Made by a program: the position numbers and the translations under genes. From positions 372,001 to 436,000 of the forward strand of contig NC_057924.1 of the NCBI RefSeq assembly GCF_018873765.1: a stretch of DNA of 64,000 bases, written 5' to 3'. This document shows positions 24,560 to 36,985 of this stretch, one piece after another (within the stretch, counting starts at the first letter, position 1; each line of letters starts with the position of its first letter). This DNA is from Telopea speciosissima. Taxonomy: Eukaryota > Streptophyta > Magnoliopsida > Proteales > Proteaceae. The notes beneath the pieces were generated by a model. The model had not been told where the DNA came from. It did not search any database and worked only from the letters and a program-made list of their open reading frames with translations.

Positions 24560-26156
24560 ACCCCTCCCCTGCACTCTTTCTTTTAACCCCCTCCACTATG
24601 ACTCTCGGAGCACTCCCTCTCTCGCTAGTGAAGGAAAGATATTTTTTAAGAAGCAGAGTGGTAGGCATCTGGGAGAAAATGACGGACAAGAAATCACCCT
24701 AATCAGTGAATCAGGAAGCAGTAGATGCGACAATGCTAACCTAGAATTTTTATTCCATATCCACTCCAAAGTTGAAAATTGAACTACGTTGGGGGTCTTT
24801 TTGTTGCTTCACATTTACAACTACTGGTACACTAGATGCCTGTGTAATTTTGATTTACAGGAGCAATAGGAAGATGAGAACGAAGAAGACGATGAAGGAG
24901 AACTGGAGAAGAAAGAACCAAAGAACACTAGTAGATCCTAGCAGAACCAAACATTGGTAGCGAGTTTGGGACATGATTGTATTTGTCATGATCTCATCTC
25001 TTGTGTTGGGAACAAACCCATTAAAAGTTGAAACCCCCTTCTGAATTCCTTGCAACAAAGCCACACACATTAAAACTCACGTCTTGAAATCTCCATTAAA
25101 GAGGCCAAATTGATTTTTTCATTTTATTTAAGGATCAATTTAATGCCTCTTTCTGGCTACATCAGGCATACCGTTTTCAATTTCCCACGGATACACCAAC
25201 TGATTAGCGAAAGGTGAGCTACTGGGTTACGAGGTATGCACTAGGAGGGAGAAGATCCAGCTGGATGGGTGGATCTGCATAAACCCTCTCTTCTCTCTTG
25301 TTTTTTTTTTTGTTTTTGGGTGACGCCAGCTCACAAGAGAATAGGATACCTATGCTAATAGGGTAGTGAAAGGTGCGGCCAGGAGACCTGTGCGTGGAGC
25401 AGGAGAGGAAGCTGCCGGAGGAGGGCGAGAGGAGCCCAAGTAGGGATTTGGTACAATCTTCTTTGTTGTGAAATTCTTATAACTACCCTTAAAATACTGA
25501 ACAACTTAAATAACAAATATGGGCAAAAAAAGTGATGGATCCACTTCACTTGCTATTAGCATAATCCAAGAATTGTGATAGTGCCACGGAAGATTTACTA
25601 TTATTATTTTTTAGGAAAATTACACTGTAATCCCTTGACGTTTATCTTAGATACAGAGCGGCCCTGTCTTTCTAAATTATAGAGCCACACCCCCTAAGTT
25701 TAGGTTGTTACAGTCAGCCCCAGTCCGTTATCGACTAAATTTACCTTCAAATGATTAATATATTCCTAAAGGCTTCTGAACTTACCATTTTGCCCATCCC
25801 TAACTTCACACCCCCTTCCCCTGTTACTTGAATCACAAAGAGGCTTTAGGATTCTGGCACTCCACGATCTTCCCGGCGAGCTCGATGGACGCCAAACTTC
25901 CAATAGCTCCTGTGCAAAGGTCAAGAACAAAAGCTCAGGTTCTTGTCCTCATAGAAAGCCAATCTTTTTTCTTTCTTTGTTTCTATCTGAATCTCATCTC
26001 TATAGCAGACAAGTCTGAGAAGACAACGAAACAGGGGCCTGGGTGTAGATTCCTCTGATCTTTGATTCTGGAACAGGGTTTTATGAAATATAAGGTAAAT
26101 TAGGTGTAAGTGGCAGCCTACCGACACCAACACCAACACCGCAGGCGGGGGAGTAA

Positions 26157-26371
26157 TCAAACAAGAGCAGTGAGGAACAGTCTGATTCTTGCGACAATTC
26201 GTGTGCAGGCTTCGGTGATTATTCCGATGCTGATTCATCTTCGGCTTCGTCTACGTCGACCTCATCGACGGTTCTGCAGGATTCTAACGGAAGAAGAGAC
26301 ACTGCGACAGATGGAAACGAAAAAGATTTGGTGGACGTTGGGAGATTGCTTTGCGGGTTAGGGTTTTAGTG
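26157..26371 (+). pseudogene. Acidic serine-rich coding fragment inside the MULE (unidentified)
   Basis: Directly after an in-frame stop, about 70 codons read as a low-complexity but protein-like stretch with EEQSDSCDNS, FGDYSDADSSSAS and a final VGRLLCGLGF before TAG. The composition looks coding, and the location between MULE ends suggests capture. I do not recognise the family. A neutral accident cannot be ruled out. Confidence 0.35.
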
Positions 26372-26529
26372 GAAGAAGAATCATATTAATATGAATCTAG
26401 CGCAATCCTCTGTTTTTTGTTCTCTGGTTCTTGCTTTAATGGCCTCCAAAATCAATTCAGTCCTTTTCTTTAATGGTTGTGGTAAAATTAATGCTCATTT
26501 TCTGCAAGAATTGGTGGTTTTAGGTGAAT

Positions 26530-26682
26530 AATAAAATGAAAACCGATCTCAGGTTTGGGAAAGTTGAGTTTAGCCTTGTTTCCTCGGATTCTCTTTGCTG
26601 CTTCATCATATGCTTTGGCAGCCTCTTCTACAGTATTTTAAGTGCCCAACCAAACGCCTACTCCCTTTCGTGATCTGCCTTA
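26530..26682 (-). pseudogene. AP2/ERF domain fragment captured in the MULE
   Basis: Reading the - strand from 26679, the sequence gives RKGVGVWLGT, then an in-frame TAA, then [19 protein letters not shown] and NKAKLNFP. This is the second half of an AP2/ERF DNA-binding domain (the helix and the LNFP end), with one stop where Phe is usual. The first half of the domain is not found on the other side of the Copia element, where the sequence could instead be an intron (GGCAG acceptor-like at the junction). It is a dead fragment of an ERF-type transcription factor. Confidence 0.75.
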
Positions 26683-26861
26683 TGTTAGAATTTTAGTTCT
26701 AATAAAATTCCATATAAATATAATTAAATCCTTAAATCAGGTTAATTAAGGTTTTGATCTAATAAAGTGGGGTCATTAAGTTATATTAGAAGTCTAATGT
26801 GGACTGGCTTAGTGTGGGCCAGATAGATTCCTATTGGGACTATGATGAGTCAGATCCTATA

Positions 26862-29185
26862 TAGAGGTGTCAATGGGTCGGGTTGGGCCGGGCCTGCCTA
26901 AACCCTGATCCTGACCCTAGAGCCCTTAACCTAAACCCTGACCCTGACCCAACCCTGGCAGGGTCAAGAAACCCTCAACCCTGACCCAACCCTGTCACGG
27001 TTTTCCCTAACCCGGCCCGACCCGACCCTAATAGGGTCGGGCAGGGTCGGGTTGGCCCTGATTGACCCTGTCTTGACCCTGTTTTGACCCTGATTGATAT
27101 ATATCAAAGAATATATCTAAAAAAAACCTGAGAAATTCTTTAAAGAAGAAGAATAAGAGGGGAAGAAGAGAAAGGGAGAGAGAGACTTGTAAATTTAAAT
27201 AAAATAATTCACATACATCTATAAAAATTCATAATAAAAATATTAGGGATAGGATTCTTTAAAACAGTAATCAAAAGTGCATCAAAAACACCAATAGTTT
27301 TCAGCAAATAATATGAAGATAGTAATTTGAAACAGAAAATCAAATCTGATTTTAAAATAGAGTAGAACTGGAAATCAGACTTGGAATCACAGATGCAATC
27401 AATGGAGAAATTGAAATTGCAACAAGTAGGGTATTCACAAGAAGAGAATAGAAAACAAAACAACGACCGATTTGATGGTGAAAGTAATGAAGAAGAATGG
27501 AAGAGAAGTAAAAGGATATAGACCAAGCATCTCTCCGGAACTAGATTGGAATCCCACTGATCCTCAGCATCTCACAACAATATTCTGAATCACACAGAAT
27601 TAAAAGAAGGCAAAGCCAATCTTATTCAATAATCAAAACTATGTAGGTTATGAGCTTCATGAACATTACCAGGACTCTATATTTATATGTATGCATTCAG
27701 TTGGTGAGCCACTTCAGTAAAATATCTTGATCACTTGATCTAGAGCTAAATTTTGAGGTTTCAAAGACTACGAGAACTGAATGATTTTCCTTATCAGTAA
27801 CGAATAATTTTCACTATCCCTTTCATACAATATATTTAGCTATCTAAAAACTGTTAAGAATCAGCATAAACTATAAAACAAGTGGTAGGCAACAAATGAT
27901 GCCAAAGGGTTGGAAAAGGCATGCAAAATTCTCGATCTCAAGCAGATCATTCACCTCTTACAGATACGTTTTGGATATTTTGGAAAATTTTGCCATTGAT
28001 TCCTCAAACAAATAGCTATTCATCTGTTAATACAACCCACCCATTTGACTTAAAAAAAAAAAATAACCACTGTCGATTCCCAGCGAAAACGCCCACCACC
28101 CCTGTTTTTGCAGTACCAGCCAGAGATGGAAAGGAGGCAAAATCGATCTCCAGGAACTGCAAACGCAGCTGACTTGAATCAGATCAGCAAGACCTAACAT
28201 CTCCATAATTAAATCGAAAAGATCTTTGTGAAGCAATGACCAGTCACACTTCCTTTTCTGATGAAGATTTACTCTTTCTACTTCCATGGTTAAATGGGGA
28301 AGAACACGGAACTGAAACAGGCGCAAAAAAAAGTTACAAATTGAAGTCTGAAACTGTTAAATTTATAGGCAGATAACGGTCCTTTGAAACTTCGATTAAC
28401 CCCTTCTAGGGTTCGACCCAGTGAAAAGAAAAAAAAAAAAAGAGGAGAAAGAGCAAAGAGAAGAGAGCGAGATACAGAACAAGAAGAACAATCGGACATA
28501 CCTAATGGGTCGAAACTCGCCTTGCAGCTCTCATTGTCAGCCTTCTCCTCCAAAGTCCAAAAGAGAGCGATAGATGAGGCTAATCCAGACATTGCAGAGG
28601 GAAAGAGATGGGTTTTGGAGACTCCTCGTCAGCCTTCTCCTCCAAAGTCCAAACGAGAACGATAGATGAGGCTAATCCAGACATCGCAGAGGGAAAGAGA
28701 TGGGGTTTGGAGACGGCGCATGAAGGGAAAGAGAAGGGAAAGAGTGAAATGTGAATCGCCAGGCTAATCCAGACATCGCAGAGGGAAAAGAGATGGGATT
28801 TGGAAGGGAAAGAGATAGGGTTTGGGGACGGCGGATGCAGGGAAAGAGAAGGGAAAGAGCGAAATGTGCATCGCTTTTAGGTTTCGAAGGGTTTTGAGTT
28901 TTTTATTATTATTTTTTGTTAGTATAAAGAAGAATATAATATTTATAAATATCTATATATCTATATATTGTATATATAAAAGTATATATATATACTTATA
29001 AACAATTCAGGGTCGGGTCAGGCCGGGCCGGACTCAACCCGAGGCCTAAACCCAAGCCCGACCCGACCCTGTCAGGGTGAAGCTATTTCTAAACCCTAAC
29101 CCGCCCTTCGGGTTGAAAAATCAGGGTCGGGTCCGGGCCGGGCTCAGGGCGGGTTCGGGCCAAGCGGGTTTTATTGACACCCCTA
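26862..29185. mobile_element. hAT-type non-autonomous element carrying an F-box fragment
   Basis: The left end TAGAGGTGTCAAT and right end ATTGACACCCCTA are inverted. Flanking 8-mers ATCCTATA (26854-26861) and ACCCTATA (29186-29193) match at 7 of 8. The empty site is visible in the other Copia LTR (about 35854-35861), which fixes the borders. Both ends carry dense subterminal CCGACCC and GGGTCGGG motifs (26873-27090, 29010-29170). Inside are an F-box protein fragment (- strand) and a short repeat GCAGAGGGAAAGAGATGGG found several times between 28590 and 28860. No transposase is seen. Confidence 0.8.
28027..28287 (-). pseudogene. F-box protein fragment inside the hAT element
   Basis: From the ATG at 28287 the frame gives MEVERVNLHQKRK, then an F-box (DWSLLHKDLFDLIMEMLG followed by VSCVCSSWRSI, about residues 14-50). 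A WLVLQKQGWWAFSL stretch resembles the start of the DUF295/beta-propeller region of plant F-box proteins; the frame then ends. A full family member is several hundred residues, so this is only the first part. Intact copies bind SKP1 in SCF ubiquitin ligases. I infer capture by the transposon rather than a working gene. Confidence 0.7.
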
Positions 29186-29537
29186 ACCCTATATGGATTA
29201 CTATATAAAGAGAGCTAGGTCCCTCCTCTACCCATCACAACTTATTATTCTCAATTGCTATTAAGGAGTGCATTTTTGAAAGAGAGGGAGATATTTAGTG
29301 TTCGTCGTTCCTGCGCATTTGATATTCGCATCAAGCCAATTACTTTGGGAATAGAGGGAAAGCACCTAGATCTTTGTTCTTTATTTTTCACTGCAATCAT
29401 CATTACCATGGATGCGAAACAAGGTTGGTGGTTCTATCCCTGTTTTCTATTATTTATTTGATTGTGTTCTTGAACGCCCTATGGAGATCCTGGTTTTTGG
29501 GATTTTGTCCCTATTCGGATCGATTTATTCTAACATG

Positions 29538-29549
29538 TGGTATCAGAGC
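29538..29549 (+). other. Primer binding site of the Copia element
   Basis: TGGTATCAGAGC, two bases after the LTR, is the standard complement of the initiator tRNA-Met 3' end. Confidence 0.9.
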
Positions 29550-30245
29550 CTCCATAGATCCGTTCTTGAACCTATATGGATTCAAAATAATAGATCATAT
29601 TAAGGGAATAAAAAAAAATTCTGTTCGAATCAAGTTTTTTAGGGTTTTTTCAAATTTTCAGAAAACCCGTACGGATACTGGTATTCTGTTGGATTTTTTC
29701 TGTGGCGAAAGTCGAAATAAACCACATAGGTGGATAGAGCTCGGGACGCTGAGAATTTCGGTGGGTGGATCACCACCGACGGTCGTCAGACGCGCTCTCA
29801 CGCGTCGGCGGCAGCGGCGAGTGGATCTCACTCTCCGGTTGGCTTAAAAAAAAAAAAGAAAGGGATTTTCCAGGTTTTGCTATCATGCGCCCCTGGCAGA
29901 CATACATGGCTGCTAACGTGCGCCACACGGGTCGGGTCAACCCGACCCAGTGACCCAAAATTCGACCCGTTTTGGGTTGACCCGGAACCGATTGGACTGG
30001 GCTGGGTGAAACGGTGTCTGAACCGGTTTTGACTCAAGAATTGATTTGGTTTGATTGGACCGGTTTGACCATTCGGACCGATCAAACCAGTACAGTCAAC
30101 CGTTTTTGGCTGAAAACTTTGATCGGATTTTTTGGGGGCTACGAAACTCCGTTTTGGGTCCCATTTTTTGCGTTGGCTCTGTTTTTCTGTGCTCTACACA
30201 GTGGTGCCCTATGTTTTGATCAGATATGCATTTTTTTATTTTTTT

Positions 30246-30550
30246 GGTATTCTTTTGATGCATGTCTTTTTTTGGAATTTATCGTTTAAATCCATTGGGA
30301 ACCGAATCAATTTTTTGACTTGCTGGAATACCTACCTTGATGAACAGAATCGTTGGATTTTGTGTTAGTTTTAAGACATTAAAAACAGATATGCATATTT
30401 TAAATATTCTTGGTATTCTTTTGATGCATGCCCTATTTTGGAATTTGTCGGTTCATTCCATTAGAAACCGAACTAATTTTTTAACTTGCTGGAATACCTA
30501 CTTTGATGAACAATACTGTTGGCATATTTGTGTTAATTTTGAGACAGTTA
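30246..30550. repeat. Tandem duplication in the Copia leader, period 166 bp
   Basis: GGTATTCTTTTGATGCATG occurs at 30246 and 30412. Both copies continue through TTGCTGGAATACCTAC and GATGAACA, with scattered differences. It lies between the primer site and gag. Confidence 0.85.
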
Positions 30551-31045
30551 AGCGCCTTGTCATAAATTATAAAATAACACAATTTGTTTAAGGATGTAAG
30601 TAATTTTGGAAAATCCCAAGAGAGGGTTCCATGGGTTCGACAGGATGCAGCCGCCAAAGCGACCTTCCTTGTTAGATTTGTGAAACACCGGTCTCATACA
30701 ATTGTGGGATGTCCTTCAAATCTGATGTGTGGCCATACACCCAAAGGTGGTGATCATGTATTGGTACTTCAAGGGGTACATATACAGTATGCATGTGAAT
30801 ATGCTGACCCTAGAATTCTGCACACCCAAAGGTGGTGGATTTTGAAAGTTGAGCTGTATTCCCATGGCCACTGGTATGTAGGGATTTTTACAATTGCATG
30901 TTGGGAATTCAGCCCAAAGGTGTTTTCACAATGATGTATGTAAAAATCTTATTAGCTTATAAGGTTTCAAGCTATACTTGCATCATGCTGATTGTTGTAC
31001 TGTTCGTTGTTTAAATTTTCAGTCATTTTTTCTGTCAACAATAAC

Positions 31046-31801
31046 ATGGTTACTATTGAGATTCTTACTGGGTCAAATTTTAAGAAGTGGAAAGAGGACA
31101 TTATGTTTGCCATGGAGATGGCGAATTTGCATACGTCCTTTGTTATAGATAAACCAATGGACCTAACAGATGATAGTACTGATGATGAAAAATCTGTGCA
31201 TTCAGCATGAGAAAAGAGTAATCGCTTAGCTGTACTGTCTATAAAGAGGTCAATACCAGAACACTTTAAGAGTGGTCTACCTGATAAATGTACTGTCAGG
31301 GAATTGTTGGATGCAATTTCCAAGAGATACCAAGTTTCATCGAATGGTGAGATTGGAAGACTTCTGCAAGGGCTATTTAATATGGAATATCATGGTTCTG
31401 GGGGTGTTAGGGATTATATTGTTTGGATGGTTGACTATCAAACCAAAATCAAAGCCTTGAATATTGCTCTTCCTGATGCCTTGATTGTTCATCAAGTTTT
31501 TAATACCCTACCTTCTGATTTTGACATCATCAAAACCAACTACCTTTCCCAGGATGGTGTTTGGAGTATCGATGACCTTATTTCTAGGGTTGTATCTGAG
31601 GAAGAGAAACTACTTGTTATTTCCAAATCCCATGAGAGTGAAAAGGCTAAAAACCATACTCATAAGTCTGCCAATAAAGAGTGCGATCGGATTAAAAATT
31701 TGGGACCCAAGAAAGACTCTTTCAAGAAAAAGAGTGATCGCTGCTTCTTTTGCAAGAAGAAGGGTCACATAAAGAAGGACTGCAATAAATACACGACTTA
31801 G
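31046..31801 (+). pseudogene. Copia gag, one premature stop
   Basis: It starts MVTIEILTGSNFKKW, the usual Copia gag opening. An in-frame TGA at 31208 sits where Trp is expected. The frame then stays open to 31801 and ends with the zinc knuckle CFFCKKKGHIKKDC. About 250 codons in total. Gag would package the element RNA; the stop makes this copy defective. Confidence 0.85.
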
Positions 31802-34800
31802 TTATCAAAACCCAAGCCATCAGGTATTGATTCTTTGGTTTTTGTTTGTGAATCATTTTCTTGGGTTTTGCACCATAGGCAGTGCCTTAATCGACCCTAC
31901 ATGCATATTAGGTCATTGTGGACCTCATGGGGAGTAGTTTGCAGTGGTCCACTCAGATTTTGACCTGGGCCCACCACTTGGCTACCAGAAGCTGCCCAGG
32001 TAGCCCAGTGAATAGTAACCCAGCTGTGTTTCAGCATATGGGCATGGATTGGGCTGCATGTAAGGGCAGATTCACATGTATAATCATGGTAGTATGCTGT
32101 CCCTACCGACCAGAAGCCTCATCCAGTTATTGGAGGCTAGATGATGGGGCAATTAACTATGTTGGTTTCACCATACAGGGATTCATAAATCGGAGGAGGC
32201 CAAATCAGGATGAATCAAGGCTTATTATAGGGAACGATGGATATGTTGACGTAGAGTTCGTGGGAGATATCATTTTATTACTAGTTTCTAGTTTTAATTT
32301 GACTTTAAAGAACACTTTTTATGTACTGTCCTTCAGGCGAAATTTAATTTCATTTTCAGTGTTGGACATTGGTAGTTACCATTTTTTTTATTATTTCAAA
32401 TAAAGTTGGTTCCTGCATTATGTCTAATGGATTATACAGACTGTGTTTATCTCCCAATGATATCTATGCCTCCTATAAAGTTGAAAACGTTGTTTTCAAA
32501 AGACCCTTACCTAAAGAACGGTCTTTCACATTATGGCATAAGATGTTAGGTTATATTTCTAAGGCAAAAGTGGAAAGGCTGATAAAGTCTGACATCCTAT
32601 CTACTCTCGAAAGTGATCTAGAAACTTATGTAGACTGATGTAAGGGAAAGATGACCAAGATAAAGAAGAAAATTGTAGTCTATAGTTCTGACCTGTTGGA
32701 GGTCATTCACACTGACATCAGTGGTCCCTATTCAGCCACATTGTGTAGAAAATTTTTATTTCATCACTTTTAACAGATGACTACTCCCGATATGGCTATC
32801 TGTTCTTAATTAAAGAAAAGTTTGAATCTCTTGACAAGTTCAAGATTTTTGGGACTGAAGTTGAGAAACAGTTAGGGAAAGTTATTAAAATTGTTAAATC
32901 CGATCGTGGGGGTGACTATTATGGTAGACATGGCGATGCTGGACAGCTTAAGGGCCTATTTGCCAAATACCTAGAGGAGTCTGTTCTAGTTGGTCAGTTG
33001 ACTATGCCAGGAAGTCCTGAGCAAAATGGTGTCGCCGAACGGCATAATTGCACTGGTGAGGAGTATGGTTAGTAACACAAATTCACTTAAGTTCTTATGG
33101 GAGAAGTTTTTGAAAACTACTCCTTGTATCCTTAACCATGTAGTTACTAAACCCAGAAACCATCTTAGAGTTTGGGGGTGCCCTGCAGAAGTAAAACTAT
33201 ATTATCCGACTTTGAACAAGTTGGATCCTAGGACTACTCGTTACTATTTTGTAAGCTACCCAGATCATTCGAAGGGATATAAATTTTATAATCCCTGAGG
33301 AGGCACTAGGATTGTGGACTCATAGACAACGAAGTTTCTGGAATTTGATGTGGCAAAAAAGAATGATTGTTCTCAGACTGTTCAGGATAGTGACATGGTT
33401 GGTACATTAGTACCTATTCTTCTACCTATTCAGACGGATGTGGGGCATACTATGCCATTGGTTACACCTGCTGGAGTTCAGGATCCTGATATTGATACGG
33501 TCCTTAACATTCATGTAGCACCTGATGAGATTCCTCTTAATCAGGATGCGCTTGAGGATCCTATCATTGATGCAGTTCCAGCTAAGATTCCTCAAATTCA
33601 GGGTGAGGCAGTGGTAGCGCCATTACGAAAATCCATCAGGGAGAGAAATTCAGTTATACCATCTATCTATGAGGTCTATCTGGGAGAACATGACTACGAC
33701 ATAGGTTGTGTGGTTGATCCAGATACTTATTCGGGCGTTGTTTCTAGTTTTCAGTTAGATTTGTGGTTTGATGTAATGAGAGATGAGGTGAAATTGATGA
33801 AACATAATGATGTTTAGGAGCTTGTTGAATTAAACCTGAGGGTCTTACAGTGGATGGTTCAGACCATCTGGCGTGGACTCAAGAAGTCTATTTACGGTCT
33901 CAAACAAGCTTCCAGGCAGTGGTATTTGAAGTTCGACAGTGTCGTGACTTCATTCGGTTTTGTGGAAAACAAAGCGAATCAGTGTATATATCACAAGGTC
34001 AGTGGGAGCAAATTCTATTTTCTCGTATTTTGTATGGATGACATCCTGCTTGCTAGCAGTGACCTAGGGATGTTGCATAAATGAAAGCAACTATTATCTA
34101 GGGAATTTGACATGAATGACTTTGGTGAGGTTTCTTTTATCCTTGGCATTAAGATCCATAGGGATCGTTCTCGCCGTTTACTAAGTTTTTCTCAGAGGGC
34201 TTATGTTGATAGTATTCAGGAGAGGTTCAGTATGCTGGCTTGCAAACCTGTGGATGTTCCTGTTCTCAAACTGAGCTCGACACAGTGCCCAAAAAATGAA
34301 GCTGAGAAGAATGACATAATGAGGTGCCTTATGCTAGCGCACTAGGTAGTATCATGTATGCTCAGATCTGTACCAGATCGGATATTACCTTTGTGATGGG
34401 TCTTCTTAGCAAATATCAGTCAGATCCTGGTCTTAGCCGCTGGGTTGCTGTCAAGAAAGTATTACGGTACTTAAAGGGGATAAAAGATTATATGTAACAT
34501 AAAGACACATTCCTGAACTCAAGCTAGTGGGTCATACAGATTCCGACCTTGCTAGCTGTGAGAATGATAGGAGATCCACATCTGGTTATGTTTTCCTAAT
34601 GGCAGGAAGGGTAGTATTATGGAACAGTACAAAACAGACATTGGTAACCACATTGACTATACAGGTAAATTTTGTAGCATGCCATGGGGCTGCTATTCAG
34701 GTTATTTGACTCAGGAATCTCATAAAGTAGTTGACCATTTTAGATTTTGTGGATAGACCCATCCAGATATATAGTAATAACAGTTTTGCTGTGTTGTTTA

Positions 34801-34940
34801 TAAACAATAATAAAGAACTTAGAGGGTCTAAGGACATGAAGGTCAAGTGTTTGACCATAAAGGAGACAGTAAAGAAAGGTGACACTGCAGTGGAGCATAT
34901 TGGTACAGATGATATGATTATAGATCCCCTAACCTAAGGT
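31802..34940 (+). pseudogene. Copia pol remnant, many stops and an RT deletion
   Basis: Pieces in Copia order are visible. A protease-like region ends with NLISFSVLDIG. The integrase zinc region LWHKMLGY is near 32530. The integrase core has HTDISGPY, KSDRGGDYYG and PGSPEQNGVAERHN (about 32705-33050). RT starts directly at KKSIYGLKQASRQWY (about 33880), so roughly the first 100 or more RT residues are missing. The catalytic box reads MDD instead of YVDD. RNase H follows with HTDSDLAS and ends IIDPLT near 34935. Several frameshifts and stops make it inactive. Confidence 0.85.
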
Positions 34941-35680
34941 CTTCGCCCTTGTGTTTTGAAAGACATGTCATAAGCATGGGTTTAGGTGCATCATAGGATG
35001 TGGTTGGTTAGTGAGAGTTGTTTTGCTCCATTGTAAAATGAAGTTTATTTTCATCTGTAATTTTTACCGTGTGGTAAATTTTGGCTTATATGTATCAGTT
35101 GTCATTGCATGCAAAATTCTTTTGAACACTTGGGTGTTTCATTTATTGACATGATGTATATATATCTGGTTTTAAAGACTTAAGGAATGTGTTAACCTTA
35201 AGCAAGGTTGTAGCATTAAGTTATTAGCCTAAAGGTATGTCTTGTAACACATAAAGTAAAGCTCGAGTTATTCAAGATGAGACATACAGATTCGTTAGAA
35301 TCATAAAGATTATTTCTCTAGTGAGCCTGTGCCACTTAAAGAAGAGAAATTTTGGACTGACAAATTGATAATACATAAGGAATCACTATGTGAGTATTAT
35401 CTCATTGCCACACTACCACATTACATCCATGTTAGTAGAGTTGAGGGCTCTCGTGACCATGGAAGGCTCTGTGTCGCTTGATCATAGATGCAGTTACCGC
35501 CATGATTCGGTGTTTAAAACTCTATGGGATAGGATTGACTTTCTAATATGACCTCTAGACCAATTTATTTTAAAAAATTATGCATATAAAATTTTTTTAA
35601 AGAGTTGTTAGCCTGTGATTTGTTTTGGTCAAAACTATTTTTAAATCCTTTTAAAAAATAAGGAATTTAATGTAAGTTTA

Positions 35681-35690
35681 AATGGGAGAA
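35681..35690 (+). other. Polypurine tract of the Copia element
   Basis: AATGGGAGAA directly before the right LTR. Confidence 0.75.
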
Positions 35691-36211
35691 TGTTAGAATT
35701 TTAGTTCTAATAAAATTTCATATGGACATAATTAAATCCCTAAGCCAGGCTAATTAGGATTTTGGTGTAATAAAGTGGGGTCATTAAGTTATATTAGAAG
35801 TCTAATGTGGACTGGCTTAGTGTGGGCCAGATAGATTCCTATTAGGATTGTGATGAGTCAGACCCTATAGGGATTACTATATAAGGAGAGCTAGGTCCCC
35901 CCTCTACCCATCACAACTTATTATTCTCAATTGCTATTGAGGAGTGCATTCTTGAAAGAGAGGGAGATATTTAGTGTTCGTCGTCCCTGCGCATTCGGTA
36001 TTCTCATCAAGCCAGTTACTTTGGGAATAGAGGGGAAACACTTAGATCTTTGTTCTTTATTTTCCGCTGCAATCATCATCACCATGGATGCGAAACAAGG
36101 TTGGTGGTTCTATCCCTGTTTTCTATTATTTATTTGATTGTGTTCTTGAACGCCCTAAGGAGATCCTGGCTTTTGGGATTTTATCCCTATTCGGATCGAT
36201 TTATTCTAACA
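35691..36211 (+). repeat. 3' LTR of the Copia element (521 bp)
   Basis: TGTTAGAATTTTAG to TTATTCTAACA. It keeps the uninterrupted site (GACCCTATAGGG) that was hit by the hAT element in the left LTR. Confidence 0.95.
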
Positions 36212-36216
36212 CCTTT

Positions 36217-36985
36217 TGCCTCTATATATATTCTTCCTAGCACTATTTCTCTCTCCGCCTCCTTTCTTGCTCTTGTTCTTCCCCATTCCTGCATCTGAGT
36301 TCGTGTTTTTGGGTTTCTTAACACTCGTCCCTGATGAGATTCCAAAGATTAAAATGTAAGAAATTTCAAACTCAAAAACTAATTGATCAATTAAATATTA
36401 CCTTTGGAAGGTTTCTAAAGTTCATCATATGACTGAGTAGAGGAGTCTTTCTCACTGAAAATCGAAGCCCAGGAGATCAGAGATGGTGTCGAAGTCGAAC
36501 CACAGATCTTGTGTCATCAGATTCCGACCATGTTTGGTGGCAATGAAGTCAGAAATGATTGCTCCTCCAAACATCTTTTTCTCTTTCTTTCTTTCATGTT
36601 TTTGCTTCTAAATAGGATTGAGAACCGAGAAGGAAGAAGGAAGACCCTAACTGCTTTTATTTATAAAAGGGACAAAACTGTAAGAAAGGAACCTTTTCCC
36701 GGTTGAGGTGACGAGAAATTGTATGTTAAAAGCTAATCAAGATAGAAGGAGGCAATAACAAAGGATATGAGATTTGGGAAAGATACATGGGTGTCGTGAA
36801 GTGGGAAGCCTAGAGCTACTGGGTTGGCCGGAATGGCTGCGACGAAAGTAACGACAGCAATGAAGGAGGAGAAGAAGCCAGAAAAGAAGAAAATCAAGAA
36901 GAAGTAGAAGAAAGGGTTAGAGAGGAAAGAGGATTTGAAGAGGGCAAAGTTGGCATTTTACATTGTATTATTTAACACCGTCCAC
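36217..36985. other. Right part of the MULE interior, unidentified
   Basis: Sequence between the Copia element and the right MULE end. It has a TATA-like CTATATATATTC near 36222 and pyrimidine-rich stretches resembling a gene leader, but no frame I can name. Confidence 0.4.

Larger units (their letters stand above)
23095..25612. other. Region 3' of PP2C: repeat remnants, no gene seen
   Basis: It starts with the probable PP2C 3' UTR. Around 24020-24090 the + strand can be read as NIVKINVDGSC, as in the RNase H part of plant non-LTR elements, but nothing around it is intact. A stretch near 24090-24140 recurs at 24340-24425 (GTGCCCAA...ACTCACCCACATCCC). The rest gave no supported feature. The last nine bases (25604-25612) are the left target copy of the next MULE. 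Confidence 0.4.
26683..29535 (+). repeat. 5' LTR of the Copia element, split by the hAT insertion
   Basis: Segments 26683-26861 and 29194-29535, joined after removing the insertion and one target copy, correspond to the right LTR at 35691-36211. The outer end is TGTTAGAA and the inner end CTAACA. Confidence 0.9.
26683..36211 (+). mobile_element. Copia LTR retrotransposon, decayed, with an inner hAT insertion
   Basis: Two LTRs of about 521 bp (TGTTAGAATTTTAG to TTATTCTAACA), an initiator-Met primer site and a purine tract enclose a decayed gag-pol in Copia order (integrase before RT). Flanking five bases are CCTTA and CCTTT (4 of 5). The left LTR is split by a 2.3-kb insertion. The LTRs differ at many positions by eye, so this copy is older than the chromovirus at 44059. 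Confidence 0.9.

Noticed and set aside
26870..27090. GACCCT repeats as a separate satellite
   Set aside because: They are the subterminal region of the hAT-like element and have a counterpart at its other end (29010-29170).
29255..29461. ORF repeated at 35931-36137 containing MDAKQGWW
   Set aside because: Both are LTR copies of the Copia element; the shared frame reflects LTR identity.
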